Shown here one piece after another: positions 24,331-37,355 of a DNA stretch of 64,000 bases. Origin of the DNA: Diadema setosum. Taxonomy: Eukaryota; Echinodermata; Echinoidea; Diadematoida; Diadematidae. Positions within the stretch are counted from its first letter, which is position 1. Every line of letters starts with the position of its first letter. The position numbers were made by a program, and so were the translations under genes. The notes beneath the pieces are model-generated. The model was not told the DNA's origin, ran no database searches, and worked only from the letters and a program-made list of their open reading frames with translations. The DNA lies in NCBI GenBank assembly GCA_033980235.1, contig CM067075.1:6392668-6456667 (forward strand). Reading direction: 5' to 3'.

Positions 24331-26846
24331 CTTTTCATTCATGTATTTTTACTGCGATTACAGGCGTGTTCCCTCCGGACGAGACGGGAACTTACAAACT
24401 CATACAAACGCCTGTCATGCCTACACTAATCTCCAGGCGGGAATCTTTAATACAAATATGGAAGCGACAGACTATGATGGGCTCTTTGAAGGTCAAGCCG
24501 ACGGACTAGCCAATAGCTTGATATTGTCACCGCCCCCCCCCCCCCACCCCATCCCAACTAATATTAATGTAGGCCTGTTTTCCTCTCGATACGATAAGCA
24601 TAATTATTGGCAGACGGTGACAGATGGAAAATAAGCCTGACCGGGTCCATCGTTCGAGAGATAAATTGGCGGGCTGTCCGAGCGAAATGCCTGGGATAGT
24701 TTTCGAACATTTGCAGCATTGTTACGTCTGTCTGACGCAAGCCTATCAACGCACCACCCCGCGTCCTCGCCCTACCCCACCCCCCTTTTTTTTTTGCCGC
24801 ACTCGCGTAGTTTTCATTCAGACTGCTGCATATTTTTTTTCTTATTCTGAATTGTAAACATGTCCCATGTTGCTGTACTGTTCAGATGAATTTATATTCA
24901 TGAAAGGAAACCGCTGGGCTCTTCCTTGAATCGTTTTCTTGGGTGTGTCGGTTTAATCCTACCCGAAGCATTCGGCGAAACACTTGAATTCGATATACCA
25001 CTGGCCCAAGGCTATTGATATGAAAACGTCACTGCATACTGTATGTGATTGTATGTATAAAATTATGTGTGTGGGGGGAGGGGGTTGGAGGGAGGGAGTG
25101 TTGTGTTCATGTGCACGTTTTATTCATTATGAAGTCGTAAGCCATGTATTTAGGTAATCGCCTTTACTTTCTCGAGCCCTATTCACTCTCACAGATCCAC
25201 GTTTCTAAATTGGTAGTGTTGGTATCGTCCGGCTCGGAAAAGTATTTACAGTTCCATCATGCCCGATAGAGAAAAAAGAGATAATAACGTTTTCGGTGGA
25301 ATGAAATCAATCAAGTACGTGAAGGAAAAGCAGTGAGTCATAACCGATCTACATTAAAGTTGCAGGAGGCGGTTGTGGCTAGGTTGCTTAGTTTCCGATA
25401 CGATTCACTTCATGTCACACCTTCTTCTTTTCTGCCTGTCCCTTCGATCCAAGTGATGAAAGAAAACGACAATATTAAGTAGTCAACTAATCACTTAGTC
25501 AGCTTAATGCGAACAATGTGCTCTATTTGCAAGTCTTTTGACACATATTGTATTTAGCCGATGGGATATTTAAGTTCACTCCTTTTGTCAAAGCTACACA
25601 AGAATTGAACATTATATGTTTATTCAGCACCTCAAATTAAAGCGGTATTGTCAATATTGGAGCTATTGCTGTTTTCTTTTTCTTTTTATGTAGGGCTACA
25701 TTAATCTATTGTGACGATGATGGCAGTGGTAATAAAATTACGATGATTATGTATCAATAATCATGATGCCATAATGATAATAAAGAGTAAGGAGAAAAAG
25801 AAGAGCGATAATGACAACAGTTGTACTGTTCAATTAATGATACTGATAATTTTAAAATCATTTTATCATTACTGTGATTAGCACCCAAATGTAATCTTTA
25901 TCGATTGCCATTACCGTCATCAGTGCCGTAACTAGACGTAGAAATTGTCATTGTTTTCTGGTTGTTGTTGTTGTTGTTGTTGTTATTGTTGCTATTGTTG
26001 CACCTGTTGTCGAGCGCGGATCTCCACGATGTTCACGTATTCCTCCACTTGTACCGCAGAGCCGTATAGAGATTCGCTGGGTCCTCCGGATTGGATCTCA
26101 TGAGTGGTCCAGCATGGGGGGGGGGGGGGGGGGGGGGTGAACGCATATAGACTGGGTTAGTAGGTTACCATTGGGATTCCCAATTCTCTTCAATTTTCGC
26201 CTGACTCTTAACTGTCTACTCCGTCAGGGCCACCAAATTTCCCCCTTCTCTCTGTAATCTGAAAACCAAGGGTGGTGGAAGTAGGAAACATTAGCCCTCG
26301 GGGCGTGGAGGGCAATGGGTCTCGTTATCACATTATGATATCGCACCAACCCCCCTCCATGGTGGCTCAAAAACGATGAGCTAGCTACTTGCAAATGTGT
26401 CTTATCACCATGCAATATCCACATTTATTTCGTGTGTTTCTAACTCTCCTTTGTCCCATTTTATTCAAGTAAGAATCGTAAAGACAATCATTAGTATTAA
26501 TAAAGAACGAAAATCCCATCCATATAGGGAAAAATAAGAATATCGTAAGGATACTATTTTTCACTTCTATCGTCCCGAGCCAACTTTTTCTTATGTTCTT
26601 ATATTAATGAAATAAAAAATGCACGGGAAGAAGGTTAGACGAGGGTCAAATCTACCAGGTTTGCAGGAGACATATTACTGCTAATTTTGAAAGGTACAGA
26701 CATCACATGACAACTGCGCTTCCTCTTCACATTTGCGTCAAGGATTTTTATCCAGACAATAAAGAAATACGCAAGATGTTAGACTACCGGTACCTAATCC
26801 TTTTTATAATCCACACCCAGACGCAGTGGTATCAAAATGTGTTTGA

Positions 26847-26847
<1 letters not shown>
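24331..26847. other. Intron 1 interior, no gene seen
   Basis: Holds a (TTG)n tract at 25961-26000, a poly-G run at 26116-26137 and a C run at 24532-24545. No exon-like open frame with matching splice signals was found. Confidence 0.5.
26116..26137. repeat. Poly-G tract
   Basis: 22 consecutive G in the plus strand, a possible assembly-length uncertainty. Confidence 0.85.
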
Positions 26848-26905
<58 letters not shown>

Positions 26906-26910
26906 TGTGC

Positions 26911-26942
<32 letters not shown>

Positions 26943-26956
26943 ATGAGTGTGTGTGT
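26848..26956. repeat. (GT)n microsatellite
   Basis: GT/GC repeat of about 100 bases with a short GCGCGC patch near 26932-26938. Confidence 0.9.
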
Positions 26957-26993
26957 GCTGATAACGACACACATGGAAATTATCGGTATCTTC

Positions 26994-27545
26994 TAAAGGG
27001 CTTTTTACACTTGTGTTTCTTAACCCCGGACTTTCTCTGACCCAGGACTATCGTTAGTCCCGTACCAATTTATTTTCAGCTTTTTACACTCGCCAATTAG
27101 TCCCGTACTATCTCTTGTCCGGGGCTAAGGAGAAAACTGACCTTTTTACACTCGTATTTCTTAGCCCCGGACTTTCCAAACCACATGAATATTCATAATT
27201 ACGCTGTGTACTGTACACGTACACGCACGAACCGGCAGCATTTGATTACCTCGTTTCTGATTGGTCAGTGAGGGTCGGACTTCGTCTCCGTCGCTTAGCC
27301 CAGGATTATTTTTTCGTTCTGTTTACACTCACTTGCTTGGCACCGCAATTGCGGTGCTAACCCCTGCTATTTTTCAGGGCCAGATAGTACCGTACTATCG
27401 GTGGGGCTAGCCCACTTTGGCAAAAACGAGTGTAAACAGAAAGTGGGCTAAGGATAGTCCCGTACCAACGGTGGGGCTAAGGCCCCCCCTTAGCCCCACC
27501 GTTGGTCCGGGGCTAAGCAAAAATTTACAAGTGTAAAAAGCCCTA
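26994..27545. repeat. TIR element, GGGCTTTTTACACTTGT ends
   Basis: Left end AAAGGGCTTTTTACACTTGT, right end complement (ACAAGTGTAAAAAGCCCTA), flanked by TA on both sides. Interior words TTAGCCCCGGAC, GTACCAACGGTGGGGCTA and their complements alternate, so the element also contains sub-terminal inverted repeats. No open frame of note. Confidence 0.8.
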
Positions 27546-28531
27546 TAGTGTATCTTTCATCCTGATTGGTCAGTTACACAGCATCAAGAACGAACATTGT
27601 CCAAAACTGTTTATATTGTGCAGGGTTTTCGCCATCTTGCGTTCTGCAATGACATCACATATCATTATGTGTTTAATTCATACACGGCATGGGATTTTTA
27701 AGCTGGCGTCAAATATTTCAAGACAAATCAAGAAACTTAGCCATGCTTTGGATTTTTTAAAAGAGTGTGTGTATTTTATTACTTTCTGATTATAATATGG
27801 TTGACATCAACAAGGCTTGCAAATGATTATTAACTCTTTCAACTTCTCTTTCTTTCTAAAGTTAATTTTCTTTGACCTTCGCGAGTAAGCAAGGTTTGAT
27901 CCTTAGCTTCCGTAAAGGTTAAAGGTCATCAGCTTAATTTCTCAGAGAACGGATCGCTATTGACAGCCAATTTGCAAAGGTTAAATCAGGTCATAGAGTA
28001 CCTTTGGGGAAAGGGGCTATTGATATGTTTAATAATTTACGTACATGTGAGTGCATGGCGCATTCAGTCGGTATTTGCTGCGGCTGATTTCAGAGAGAAG
28101 AGAGGGGAGCGAGAAAGGGAACAAAATGTCGACAGAAAATCGGCTTCTCATTTCGTGGTGGCGTCACCCTATTAACTGTAGTAATGATTCGTGACCTGTC
28201 CTTTCTTCGCGCGCGTAAATTGGTCTATCAAAAGATGCCCGTTTTTCTAGTCCCTGTGAAAATGGACGGGTAGGGGGGGGGGGTGGTGGTGGGTATAGAT
28301 CCCCATAAAGAGTCTGGAAGATAGAGTGAAGGGGGGAAAGGTGGAGGGGGAGAGGGGAGGGGAAGAGTGAGAATCGAGATGTCGTTCTACATGATCGATT
28401 ACACAGATAACTATTCTATTAAAGCCGAAACATTGATTTGGTGTCATCCTATTTGTACAGTTCCCTCTACGTAGTATTGTCTGTTGGTGCGTAATGTACT
28501 GCTGTCTTCTACATTTTCAATAAAAAAAGGA

Positions 28532-28550
28532 TATATTATATGTATATATG

Positions 28551-28602
<52 letters not shown>

Positions 28603-28605
28603 GTA
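28532..28605. repeat. (AT)n microsatellite
   Basis: About 30 TA units after ATGTATGTATAT. Confidence 0.9.
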
Positions 28606-30590
28606 CGTATATACAATGCATAATTATATAAAGTACAGTAGATTTCTGAGAAAGTTCACTGACCGTCTGAACTTGACCATAGCCAAATTTAACCCCGTAG
28701 CAATTTACAGCAAACTGTTATGGCAGACAGAGAGTAGGCCTACAGGTGAGATTGAATGGACGGGATTCGAAATGACGACATGCCCTCTAAATGAGGTCAC
28801 GGCTGGCTCAATTGTGATACCAGAGAGGTGTAAGGGAGAATATTGGTTTTTGTTGAATACCTATAATTTGCTACTTTTTTTTTCATTGTGCCAATGCGCC
28901 TAAGAAAGTATGAGCAAGGAGATATCAACCATCACCCCCCCCCCCCATATGAACATGTTATATTTTACTCAGAATACAGTGGAACATGCTTCAAATGGCA
29001 AATTATAGAGGTGGAATTATAGAGGTGGAATTAAAGTGAAGGTCAACAAATAAAGATAGGGGATACACCCTTCAACACAAACTTACTATATACACGTACA
29101 TGATTGTATAAATATACGAAGGCAAAGAAAACGGTGCCACAAAATGAAGACTTCCTAGATATTACCTTTCAATCCATGAAAGAACATCAGTATGTATGTC
29201 CGAAGACCATGCATGAATGCAGCACTGTACTGGTTAAAATCTTTCTATAGTAATTTCTGGTCATCAAGAAATTATGGGTACGAAATGTCGCTTTCTCTTT
29301 CTCGTTCTTTCCTCTTCGTTTAAATTTAAGTGTATCCATATTTGCCTCTGACGAAGATTCTGCTATAGGATCGAAAGCTCAGGCACCTTTTGACTCCATT
29401 TGTTTAAATTTACATGTAGTTAAAAAGGGAATTCATATTTCTGTGTATGTGTGTCTTTCTCGGTCATATTTAAGAAACTTGCCGATGGTTACCGGAATTA
29501 CTTGACCCTGTACAGTTAAACGTGCACAGTGGTTGGTGTTTTTGGATATATTGTAGAAAGCTAGGTTTGTCTGTTTCATGTCAGACAGGAAGTTCCCGGG
29601 CTAATACTCTGCCAGGTAGGGGCATGGCGATAGAGTGGGCTGCCTTGACCTCGTCAACATTATTAGGGGTGCTGACTTCACTGCGGGGAAGCAAAGGGCA
29701 GACGTACAAAGAAAATGAAATTGAATGAAATAAAATGAGGAGAGATTATGCCTGAAAAGGGCAACCTGAAATAAACATAACCAAGAAGGCCTAACGTCTG
29801 TAACTGATATTTGAATTAAAAAAAAAAACCCGGTGGCATTTTTAAGATTTATTTACCAAATGGCATTATTGAATAAATAGAAATTGAATCAAAATAACCA
29901 GAAAATGCGAAATGGTAATATTAAAACGGTTTGCTAACGTATTCAAAATGTATACGTTTAGGACAAGGAGAGGCCATTCCTGACAACGAGGAAGCTTGTC
30001 CGAGGTTTGCCCAACAAAGCAGTCACTGTGGCATGCAATCTGAATTCAAAATGCTGAAATTCACAGAATATATCCAGTTGATGGTGTAGTTTGTGTCTGT
30101 GCCCTCAGAGATTAAACAAAGAGCGAAATACGAAACTAAACAAATAGAGTCAGAAACAAATAATTCATAATATACAGTTGAGTGGCATCTCGGTAGTCAT
30201 CCAATCTAAATTTTATTTTCCGGAAAGTTCATTGAGAGGCCTACGCTTAATGAGTTCCGATTTATTGTGGTTGGTGATTTTTCCCTGATACGCACCTCAA
30301 AACATGAAGGTCAACACGCAACAAAAATAATAATTGTGCTCACATCCATGTTATTGATGATAAATATAGGTAATTGGTAATCCTACGGGACATGTTTGAT
30401 GACAACGATCACCACTGTTAAAAAAAGGGGGGCGCCGGGGGCAGCTTCATGATCAATAGGGTAAAAATGAAGGCCTTGTTTAGGCCTGTAGATTAAAGTT
30501 TGAAGGTTATACTGTATTTCATGAAGCATCGTTATTCTGCTCTGGCTGACGACTGCTGGTGATCTCTGGATCATTTATAATGATTGATTC
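28606..30590. other. Intron 1 interior, no gene seen
   Basis: AT-rich. A small direct repeat (AATTATAGAGGTGG) occurs twice at about 29003-29030. Nothing else recognisable. Confidence 0.5.
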
Positions 30591-30642
30591 CTATATCTAT
30601 CCATATCTATCTATCTATCTATCTATCCATCTATCTATCCAA

Positions 30643-30698
<56 letters not shown>

Positions 30699-30699
30699 A

Positions 30700-30748
<49 letters not shown>

Positions 30749-30768
30749 ATCTATCTGATATCCATCTA
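30591..30768. repeat. (TATC)n microsatellite
   Basis: About 38 TATC units with occasional variants. Related tracts are at 32592-33002 (plus) and 40901-40976 (complement). Confidence 0.92.
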
Positions 30769-31756
30769 TATTACTATATCAATAATCTATCTGCCTGTCT
30801 GTCTATATGTGTATATGTTTATATATCACCGTAATCTATCGATGTATTCACACGTATAATACATACGTGTTATTTATGTGCTTACATATCATACTGATCT
30901 CGATTTGGATTATAGTGATTCAAATTGCAGAATGTTTAATAGCACGACTCATTCTTTTTTTTTTTTTTTGGGGGGGGGGGGTGATTCATATCCTATTTGT
31001 GCATGCTCAACCATTTTACACGTTGTTCTCACTGAAAATCCGCATTCTTGTATAGGAACATTTCTTATTCCGTAGACCGGTTTTTAAGAAACTTATTATT
31101 TTCACGTCTTTTCGAAGAGCAGGTGAAGTACTCTTTGCGGATATCCAATACATTTAAAAGAATGATTTTTGTGTGTGTTTGTGTGTCTGTGTGTGTGAAG
31201 GTTTGTATCATGTCTATGCGTGTGTGTTTGTGTGTGTAGGTTTGTGTATGAAAAACCGTTTACGTTACATCATTTCACTGCTGTGACTTAACGAATTGTT
31301 GTGGACTTCCCATTTAGATGTGATGATGTGCATGATACGTGAAATGAACCACAATTATAAAAAAATTACAACCCTCGAGCACGGATTTCCCGACACTGTT
31401 AAAACTTTGGCTGAGCTTTTTACCGATCATTCTGCGTTAGCTGAATTCACAGTATTCTATGTTTGCAAGAATTTTCCCTCGGGAATTTAAGCACATGGGT
31501 TGCATTTCTGTCAAACCTCCATGCTCGAGCGATGAATCTTAACTTCTCAATATGACAAAGGAGAAAAACAAACAAACAAACGTGGAGTATAACCTTTGCT
31601 GAACTCCCGAAGTTGATCGACAGCGACCCGCCTCCATAGGGAGCATTTGTCATGACAGGCATGACAGGTTAATGCAGTACAAACAAGCCGGTGAATTTCG
31701 GATTATTCGTCAGCTCATATTATTATTATATTGTCTCCTGTATTCTCCCAAACCAG

Positions 31757-32090
31757 GTCAATATGCCGAGGAAGGAAGTGAGGTTTTCATCCAGATCAAC
31801 AGCACGAGAGCCATTACGTCCAAGTATTCCGCGGCAATAGCTTACACCCCTGGAAGCGAGAATGGGCTCGTCCTGCCGAGAACAAAAGATATTCCGGAGG
31901 AGACTCTACCATTCGAGGAGCCGGGGTACGTGTGGAGTCCAAACGGACCAGGAGAAATGGGTCGAGGTGTTGTCATCCCGACGAAAGACAAGAGACTGTC
32001 TGAAGCTCTCTTCACGAGACATCAATTCAACCTTCTTGCCAGCGATCGGATCGCTTTGAATCGATCGATACCTGATGGTCGACCGCCGAG
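31757..32090 (+). CDS. GalNAc-T exon 2: stem end and entry to catalytic domain
   Basis: Residues 101-211 plus two bases of codon 212. The acceptor is CCAAACCAG|GT, and the first codon (G|GT, Gly) is split with exon 1, so phases agree across the 13.3 kb intron. The exon carries the conserved GalNAc-T entry region: GRGVVIP, then FNLLASDRIALNRSIPD and GRPPR, which in the family precedes the first conserved cysteine and the nucleotide-binding fold. An Asn-Ser-Thr sequon near residue 116 (INST) and NRS near residue 202 are possible N-glycosylation sites. The exon ends CCGAG|GTAACC; the split codon AG|A completes Arg212 in exon 3. Confidence 0.95.
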
Positions 32091-32591
32091 GTAACCGTTA
32101 AATGTGGCGTGTCAATCCTAAGAATGGCCGCATTTTCAAGTTTTGTGCGTTTTTAAGGAAATGTGGACCATTATTGACAGAATGCTTACGACATCCCTGT
32201 GCTGTCATAACATGTATCGGTCATGAATCGAACATTGCAACTGCCACAACATATAACGTAAATACCCCCCAAAATGTAAAGTACTTAAATATCCAACTTT
32301 TTTGTGGTATTTTTGTTCAGGTAGATCAAGTCTTGATGATATGAATTGTACGACAAGAAAACCAATGGCCTTTGTCCCTTGGCCATATATATAGTTTAGG
32401 TTTACAGAATGTGATCGGTCGAAACCATGCTCGGCTAGCATTATCAGTCGAACAGTGTGCCAAGATGTTCTTTTCGCTATTGGAGGTAATGATACATGCA
32501 ATTTTGCAATTGGGTTGATATAATTATGCGCAAGTTATTGGTTCAGTCCGCCATCAGTTTTACTCTTGTTCATTCCAATGTGTTTTCACCC

Positions 32592-32629
32592 GATCTATCT
32601 ATCTGTCTATGCATCTATCTCTCTATCTT

Positions 32630-32696
<67 letters not shown>

Positions 32697-33002
32697 GTCT
32701 ATCTATCTATTTATTTATGTATTCATTTATTTCCTCTATCCATCTATCATTTTATCTATCTGTCTATCTATGCATCTATCTATCTGTCTATCTATGCATG
32801 TATCTATCTATCCATTTATCTATCTATCTATCTATCTATCTGTCTGTCTGTCTGTCTGTCTATCTATTCATTTATTTCATCTACCCCTCTATCATTATAT
32901 CTATCTATCTATCTATCTATTTATCTGTCTATCTCTCTATGTTATTCTTTATCTATTCGTCTGTACCTGTGTATCTCTCTCTGTCTGTCTATATACTTAT
33001 CT
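32592..33002. repeat. (TATC)n / (TGTC)n tract before exon 3
   Basis: Long interrupted TATC array with TGTC and TTTATC variants, passing into a CT-rich stretch (33020-33063) ahead of the exon 3 acceptor at 33254. Long open frames over it translate to Leu-Ser-Ile repeats and are artefacts. Confidence 0.9.
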
Positions 33003-33254
33003 CACAATCTTCCTCTCTGTCACCCTCGCCCTCTCCCTCCCTCTCTCTCTCTCTCTCTCTCTTTGTATCTGAACGATCTATCTCTCTCCGCATATACCGC
33101 ACCTGTCATCTTCCTGTTAATCTGTCACATTTCCTTTCCCTGTCTATCTGTCATATCTCATTTCCCTGTCTATCCGTATCTTCCAATTTATGTGTGATAT
33201 ATCAATCTCTCCCTCTCTCCCTATCTATATCTTCCCTGAACACCGTCTATAAAG

Positions 33255-33427
33255 ATGTCGCTTGTTCAGATATCGACGCAACCTCCCCCGTGCTTCGGTC
33301 GTCATCGTCTTCCACAACGAGGCCCGCAGCGTGCTGCTTCGGACGATAACGAGCGTGATCACCCGTTCACCTCGACATCTTCTGGAGGAGATCATAGTCG
33401 TCGACGACGCCAGCGACCTCGATGGAG
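33255..33427 (+). CDS. GalNAc-T exon 3: first half of the nucleotide-binding fold
   Basis: Residues 212-269 and one base of 270. It begins right after Arg-Cys (the family's conserved Cys, here Cys213) and contains [10 protein letters not shown] followed by [17 protein letters not shown] and VVDDASD (Asp262, Asp263, Asp266), the UDP-binding beta-strands of the GT-A fold. The usual Trp after NEA is Arg236 here (NEARS in place of NEAWS). The acceptor is CTATAAAG|A, directly after about 600 bases of TCTA and CT-rich simple repeat that serves as the polypyrimidine context. The donor is GGAG|GTATCA. Confidence 0.95.
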
Positions 33428-34305
33428 GTATCAAAGAATCATAATCTGCTAGGCAGCACTGTGCTAGCAGGCACACAATTCTTCCTGGCGGAGAAGTGGT
33501 GCCAATATTTCTGTAGGAAGATGATGTTTTCAATAACAAGGGTGAACAGTAGTCATGATGTCTTATCATTTTTAAAATTTGACAGAACATAGGGCAGGGC
33601 CAATCCAGTTAGAATGTATATCACCAGTATACACTTTGGATATATTATGTGCAGCACACTACAGGCGGGCACTGCTTGGACCGTATAAAACGACGTAACT
33701 CGACAACGTCGGGATTCGGAAATCATTTGAATCAATAAATTATTGTTCATATCACTTTTGTTTATTTGTATCTATTTTCAGTAATTGATTAGACTTGATA
33801 TTGATATTTCATCATCAGCGCACATAGAGATCTATGAATTACAGACTGGCTGCTGTAAAACAAAGAAGCAACTTCAGATAGTTAGATTAGTAGAAAAATG
33901 ACTCTCTACTCATGCAATCGGTTACTCAGTGGTCTTGCAGACAATGATTCCATTATTTCAGAGCTGTCGAATTTCCCTGACTGAACGGAGGAGGCGGCTC
34001 CGTGAACACTCAAATATATCTCTTTATATCGTGACAAGAGATGAATGGTAATCTCCCTGATTTAGAGGTCATTCGCGAGATGCATATAGTAATACACAAG
34101 TGTCTCCTTGATTGTTTTCTAGAAACTCCCTGATCTTGATGTGTTAGTGATTGGCAGGATCCATCAAGCCTCAACTCTTTGTGTGCCTTGAGTGTCGATT
34201 GGCGCAGAAAACTACCATATAACACAATTGTACACACTGTCTAAAGTTCCTGGCACAGAAAGGGTTAATAATGCGATGATTTAATCCGCTTCATTCCCTT
34301 TGTAG
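33428..34305. other. GALNT intron 3, no other feature seen
   Basis: Ordinary AT-rich intron with no repeat recognised. Confidence 0.6.
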
Positions 34306-34519
34306 GCTGGTACAAAGATTGGCTGGAGAAGTACGTGTCGAGTCTTGCAGTACCCACACGCTTGCTTCGAATGCCGAGAAGAAGCGGGGTGGTGGGAGCC
34401 AGGCTGGCCGGAGTGTCGGCGGCTAGCCCCAACTCAAAGGTGCTAATATTCCTCGATTCTCACTGCGAATGCGGCACTGGTTGGATGGAACCACTTCTCG
34501 ACATCATCAGCAAAAACAG
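34306..34519 (+). CDS. GalNAc-T exon 4: catalytic DxH metal-binding motif
   Basis: Residues 270-340 plus two bases of 341. The motif LDSHCE places Asp320 and His322 as the DxH manganese- and UDP-binding pair of the GT-A fold, followed by GWMEPLLDII, the family's usual GW-EPLL. Upstream, RRSGVVGARLAGVSAAS occupies the place of the GLIRARLxGA segment, with the Arg302 position kept but a Val-Val in the GLI region. The acceptor is CTTTGTAG|GC and the donor is AACAG|GTACTT. The phases at both sides match the neighbouring exons. Confidence 0.96.
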
Positions 34520-35022
34520 GTACTTTATCTTTTATGTGTCTATTTAATTCTTTTAAGTGGGGAGGCGTAAGAAAATAGAATTTTCCAGTTCAATGATATT
34601 TATGCTAATCTTCTATACCTGTGTGACGAAAAGGAAGCAAAAATTAATACTGGGAACTTCTCAGTGTATTCAGTGGGTTTTGGGTCATCTGTTCAATCCG
34701 TCGAAGTTTGTTAACGCAAATATTTTTGTCCTTTCGTTATATCAATTTTCTGTCAGTGTATTCACTCGCAAGTAAACAATACTAAAATGAATGTCGACCA
34801 CTTCAAGATAAGAGGACATGCTTTTGATTTTGTTTTTAAACATTTACCATTATCTTTGGGGGAAACATTAAGTTCAGCTGAGATATCGAAGGCTCTTCCG
34901 AGACCAACTTCGTGATATTTTACTTTTCGCCACCTTGTCATAATTTCTTATCAATTGCTATATTAGAATTGTAGTATACATGTAGTTAAATCATCTGTTG
35001 TTTCAACGTCTTTCCATTGAAG

Positions 35023-35196
35023 TACTCGTGTAGTCAGCCCGGCCATCGATTCCATCAGCGACACGGACTTCGCCTACACCGCCATCGCGGGAATGGCGAG
35101 GACAGGAGGCTTCACCTGGTTTCCTGAATTCATGTGGACCCACGCCTCGGCTACCGAGATCAGAAGGGTGTGGCACGAACCGAGCACTCCTCTCAG
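35023..35196 (+). CDS. GalNAc-T exon 5: GGFxW segment, acceptor-side catalytic core
   Basis: Residues 341-398 plus two bases of 399. It contains RVVSPAIDSISDTDF, the family strand usually written VVxPxIDxI, and then GGFTWFPEFMW, which corresponds to the conserved GGFxWxxxFxW. The stretch TEIRRVWHEPSTPLR leads into the RTPT-AGG loop, which is split by the intron. The acceptor is CATTGAAG|T and the donor CTCAG|GTTAGT. A 0.53 kb TTAA-flanked MITE sits only 20 bases past the donor, inside intron 5. Confidence 0.95.
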
Positions 35197-35215
35197 GTTA
35201 GTGTACTTTCATCAC

Positions 35216-35746
35216 TTAACGGAGAGTAAACCCAAATGCATTATGTGAATTTAGGGAATGCAGCAATACCGGTAGAACACATTGGTGAAACTTTGAGGGA
35301 AATCGGACAGTCCGTTCAAAAGTTAAGGCAATTTTAAAGTTTCAGTGCAGCAATTGCCAGATGAGAAGACTACAACGTTTCTTGACGTCATGTATGTACA
35401 ACTACATAAAAATTATAAAGAAAATTCCACATATTTTCATTTTTCTTTAGCATGATGAAAGAGCACTTGACTTACCTCTTTCAGTAACAAGTTGAGGGAA
35501 AGTGTGCTGTCTATAAGAATTACATTTGTGAAATTCCAGTTATATTTTCTTTATCGTTGTACTTTAACTGACCTCACGAACGGTAGTAATTTTCTCATCC
35601 AGCGATGGCGGTACCGAAACGTTAAAAAAAAAATCAATAACTTTTGAACCGATTATCCGATTTTCCTCAAACTTTGTTGATGTGTTCTACTAAGATTGCT
35701 GCATTTACTCAATCCACATGTATATTTTGGTTTCATCCTCCTTTAA
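35216..35746. repeat. Family 1 MITE, copy 3, in intron 5
   Basis: TTAA at 35216-35219 and 35743-35746. Left arm ..GAACACATTGGTGAAACTTTG then AAATCGGACAGTCCGTTC; right arm complement with TTATCCGATTTTCCTCAAAC. Older-looking than copy 2, with several indels. Confidence 0.8.
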
Positions 35747-36030
35747 ATATCAAGTTTCTTCCTGCAACCATCTTTCCTCTTTCCTACTTCGATATTGACC
35801 TTGGTCTGTCATAATGAATAGTGTGATGGCGGCACTGGGCCAAGATTTCATCATTGGTCATTATTTCATATCCTACATTTCAACACGTGTTATCGTTGAT
35901 GACACTCGTCATTGATTAGATCCACACGTTGTCTGCGCTATTTTGCCTCGCAATATATCCGGAAAAAAAACCCAAGATCATATATCATAAGAAGTTGTGT
36001 GATTGGGTCAATTCAAAAATGATCAGATCT

Positions 36031-36190
36031 GGGGGGTATTTCAGCTGTACTTCATGAAGCCTTTTATCAGATATTTTTTTTTTTGTTCCGACAGTCTGTC
36101 ATAAGCTACTGACATTCTTGCATCTGATTGGCTGAGAGCAAATTTGTCGGACGAATTTGTCGGACAAAACACTTCATGAAACACATCCCA
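36031..36190. repeat. Probable small MITE
   Basis: Left GGGGGTATTTCA..TACTTCATGAAG, right CTTCATGAAACACATCCCA, which pair imperfectly. Interior contains a T run and CGGACGAATTTGTCGGAC, a short tandem. Confidence 0.45.
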
Positions 36191-36460
36191 GTCATACTTA
36201 CTGTCTGGAAAGAGTTTGTGTAGCGTCTGATCCATGAAATGGAAAGCAAATTATTCCTTGAATGTTTGTGAAGATTTGAGTCTCCTCTTTAGAGTGATGC
36301 TAATCATTTCGATATCATAGTGAAGTCTTCTCTATGGGAGTTGCGTTCCATCAAAATTCTCGGAGATACACAAGACCTAAACACCTTCAACATGGTAGTA
36401 TCAGTACGTACGATGTGTCCTGAAGACTGGTCTAAACCATGAGCTTGTTTCAAGTAACGA

Positions 36461-36502
<42 letters not shown>

Positions 36503-36503
36503 C
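36461..36503. repeat. (CAA)n microsatellite
   Basis: About 14 CAA units. Confidence 0.9.
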
Positions 36504-36957
36504 GACACACACATAGTGCGCACAGTTTTAGTATGACGTCACTCTTTCTAGGTGTGGCTCGAAAGAAATGTCAGGGAACTTTTACTTGAAATCAGTTTCG
36601 CGGCTACTAAAGGACTTTTCCCAGGTCACATTCTTATCGCCAACGCGCTGGACGATGTGGACACCAGATTGAAAAGACAGACAATTCAATTTAACCAAGG
36701 ATCCGACTGTCAAATCAGCTCTTGTCCAGGGAGCGATTTTCGGACAGATGTGTCCTTTGGGCATGTCATGTCCAGTTTCTGACCCATCCTTCGTTATCAG
36801 GATGAATTGGCGAGGAAAGTAAATTTCAGCCTGCAGCATGTGACTTCATCAATTTCCCTCTTTGCAGTGGAAGAGCTGGCATCTGATCATTACCTATTCA
36901 GTCCCTTCTATACCCATGTCTGCCCGATTTTAGGCGGGAACGTTGTTGAAGAACTGA

Positions 36958-37355
36958 TTAAAGAGATGGTATAGTTTTGGCTGAGATGGGGATACGGGTT
37001 TTAACTTTTTGCGAGATGATCAAAAACCATTTAGGCCTACATGTCAAATTGAAGAGCATACAATTCTGAGAGGAATGAAAACTTAATTTGATGAAAAATC
37101 GGTTTGAAATGGCCGAGATATCTCAAAACAAGGTTAAACAAAGTAGTCTTATAATAACAGGCCGCTAACACTTTTTTGTTAGGACTACTTTGTTTTTGGA
37201 TATCTCAGCCATTTCAAAACCGATTTTCATCAAATACAGTTTTTATTCCTCTTGTGTGCTCTTTAATTCTTCATGTGAATGGTTTTTAATAATCTTGCAG
37301 AAAGTTAAACCCTGAATCCCCATCTCAACCAGAGCCTTGCTATACTGTGCCTTAA
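36958..37355. repeat. Family 2 MITE, copy 3
   Basis: TTAA at 36958-36961 and 37352-37355. The centre is a near-perfect palindrome: CCGAGATATCTCAAAACAAG on the left pairs with GTTTTTGGATATCTCAGCC on the right around a TAATAACAGGCCGC middle. Confidence 0.85.

Noticed and set aside
30559..30859. Open frames over the 30.6 kb TATC array
   Set aside because: Simple-repeat artefacts with no coding signal.
32496..33349. Long open frames of 168-246 codons over the TATC/CT repeats
   Set aside because: They translate to Leu-Ser-Ile-Tyr repeats from a microsatellite; the true exon 3 of GALNT begins at 33255 in a different frame.
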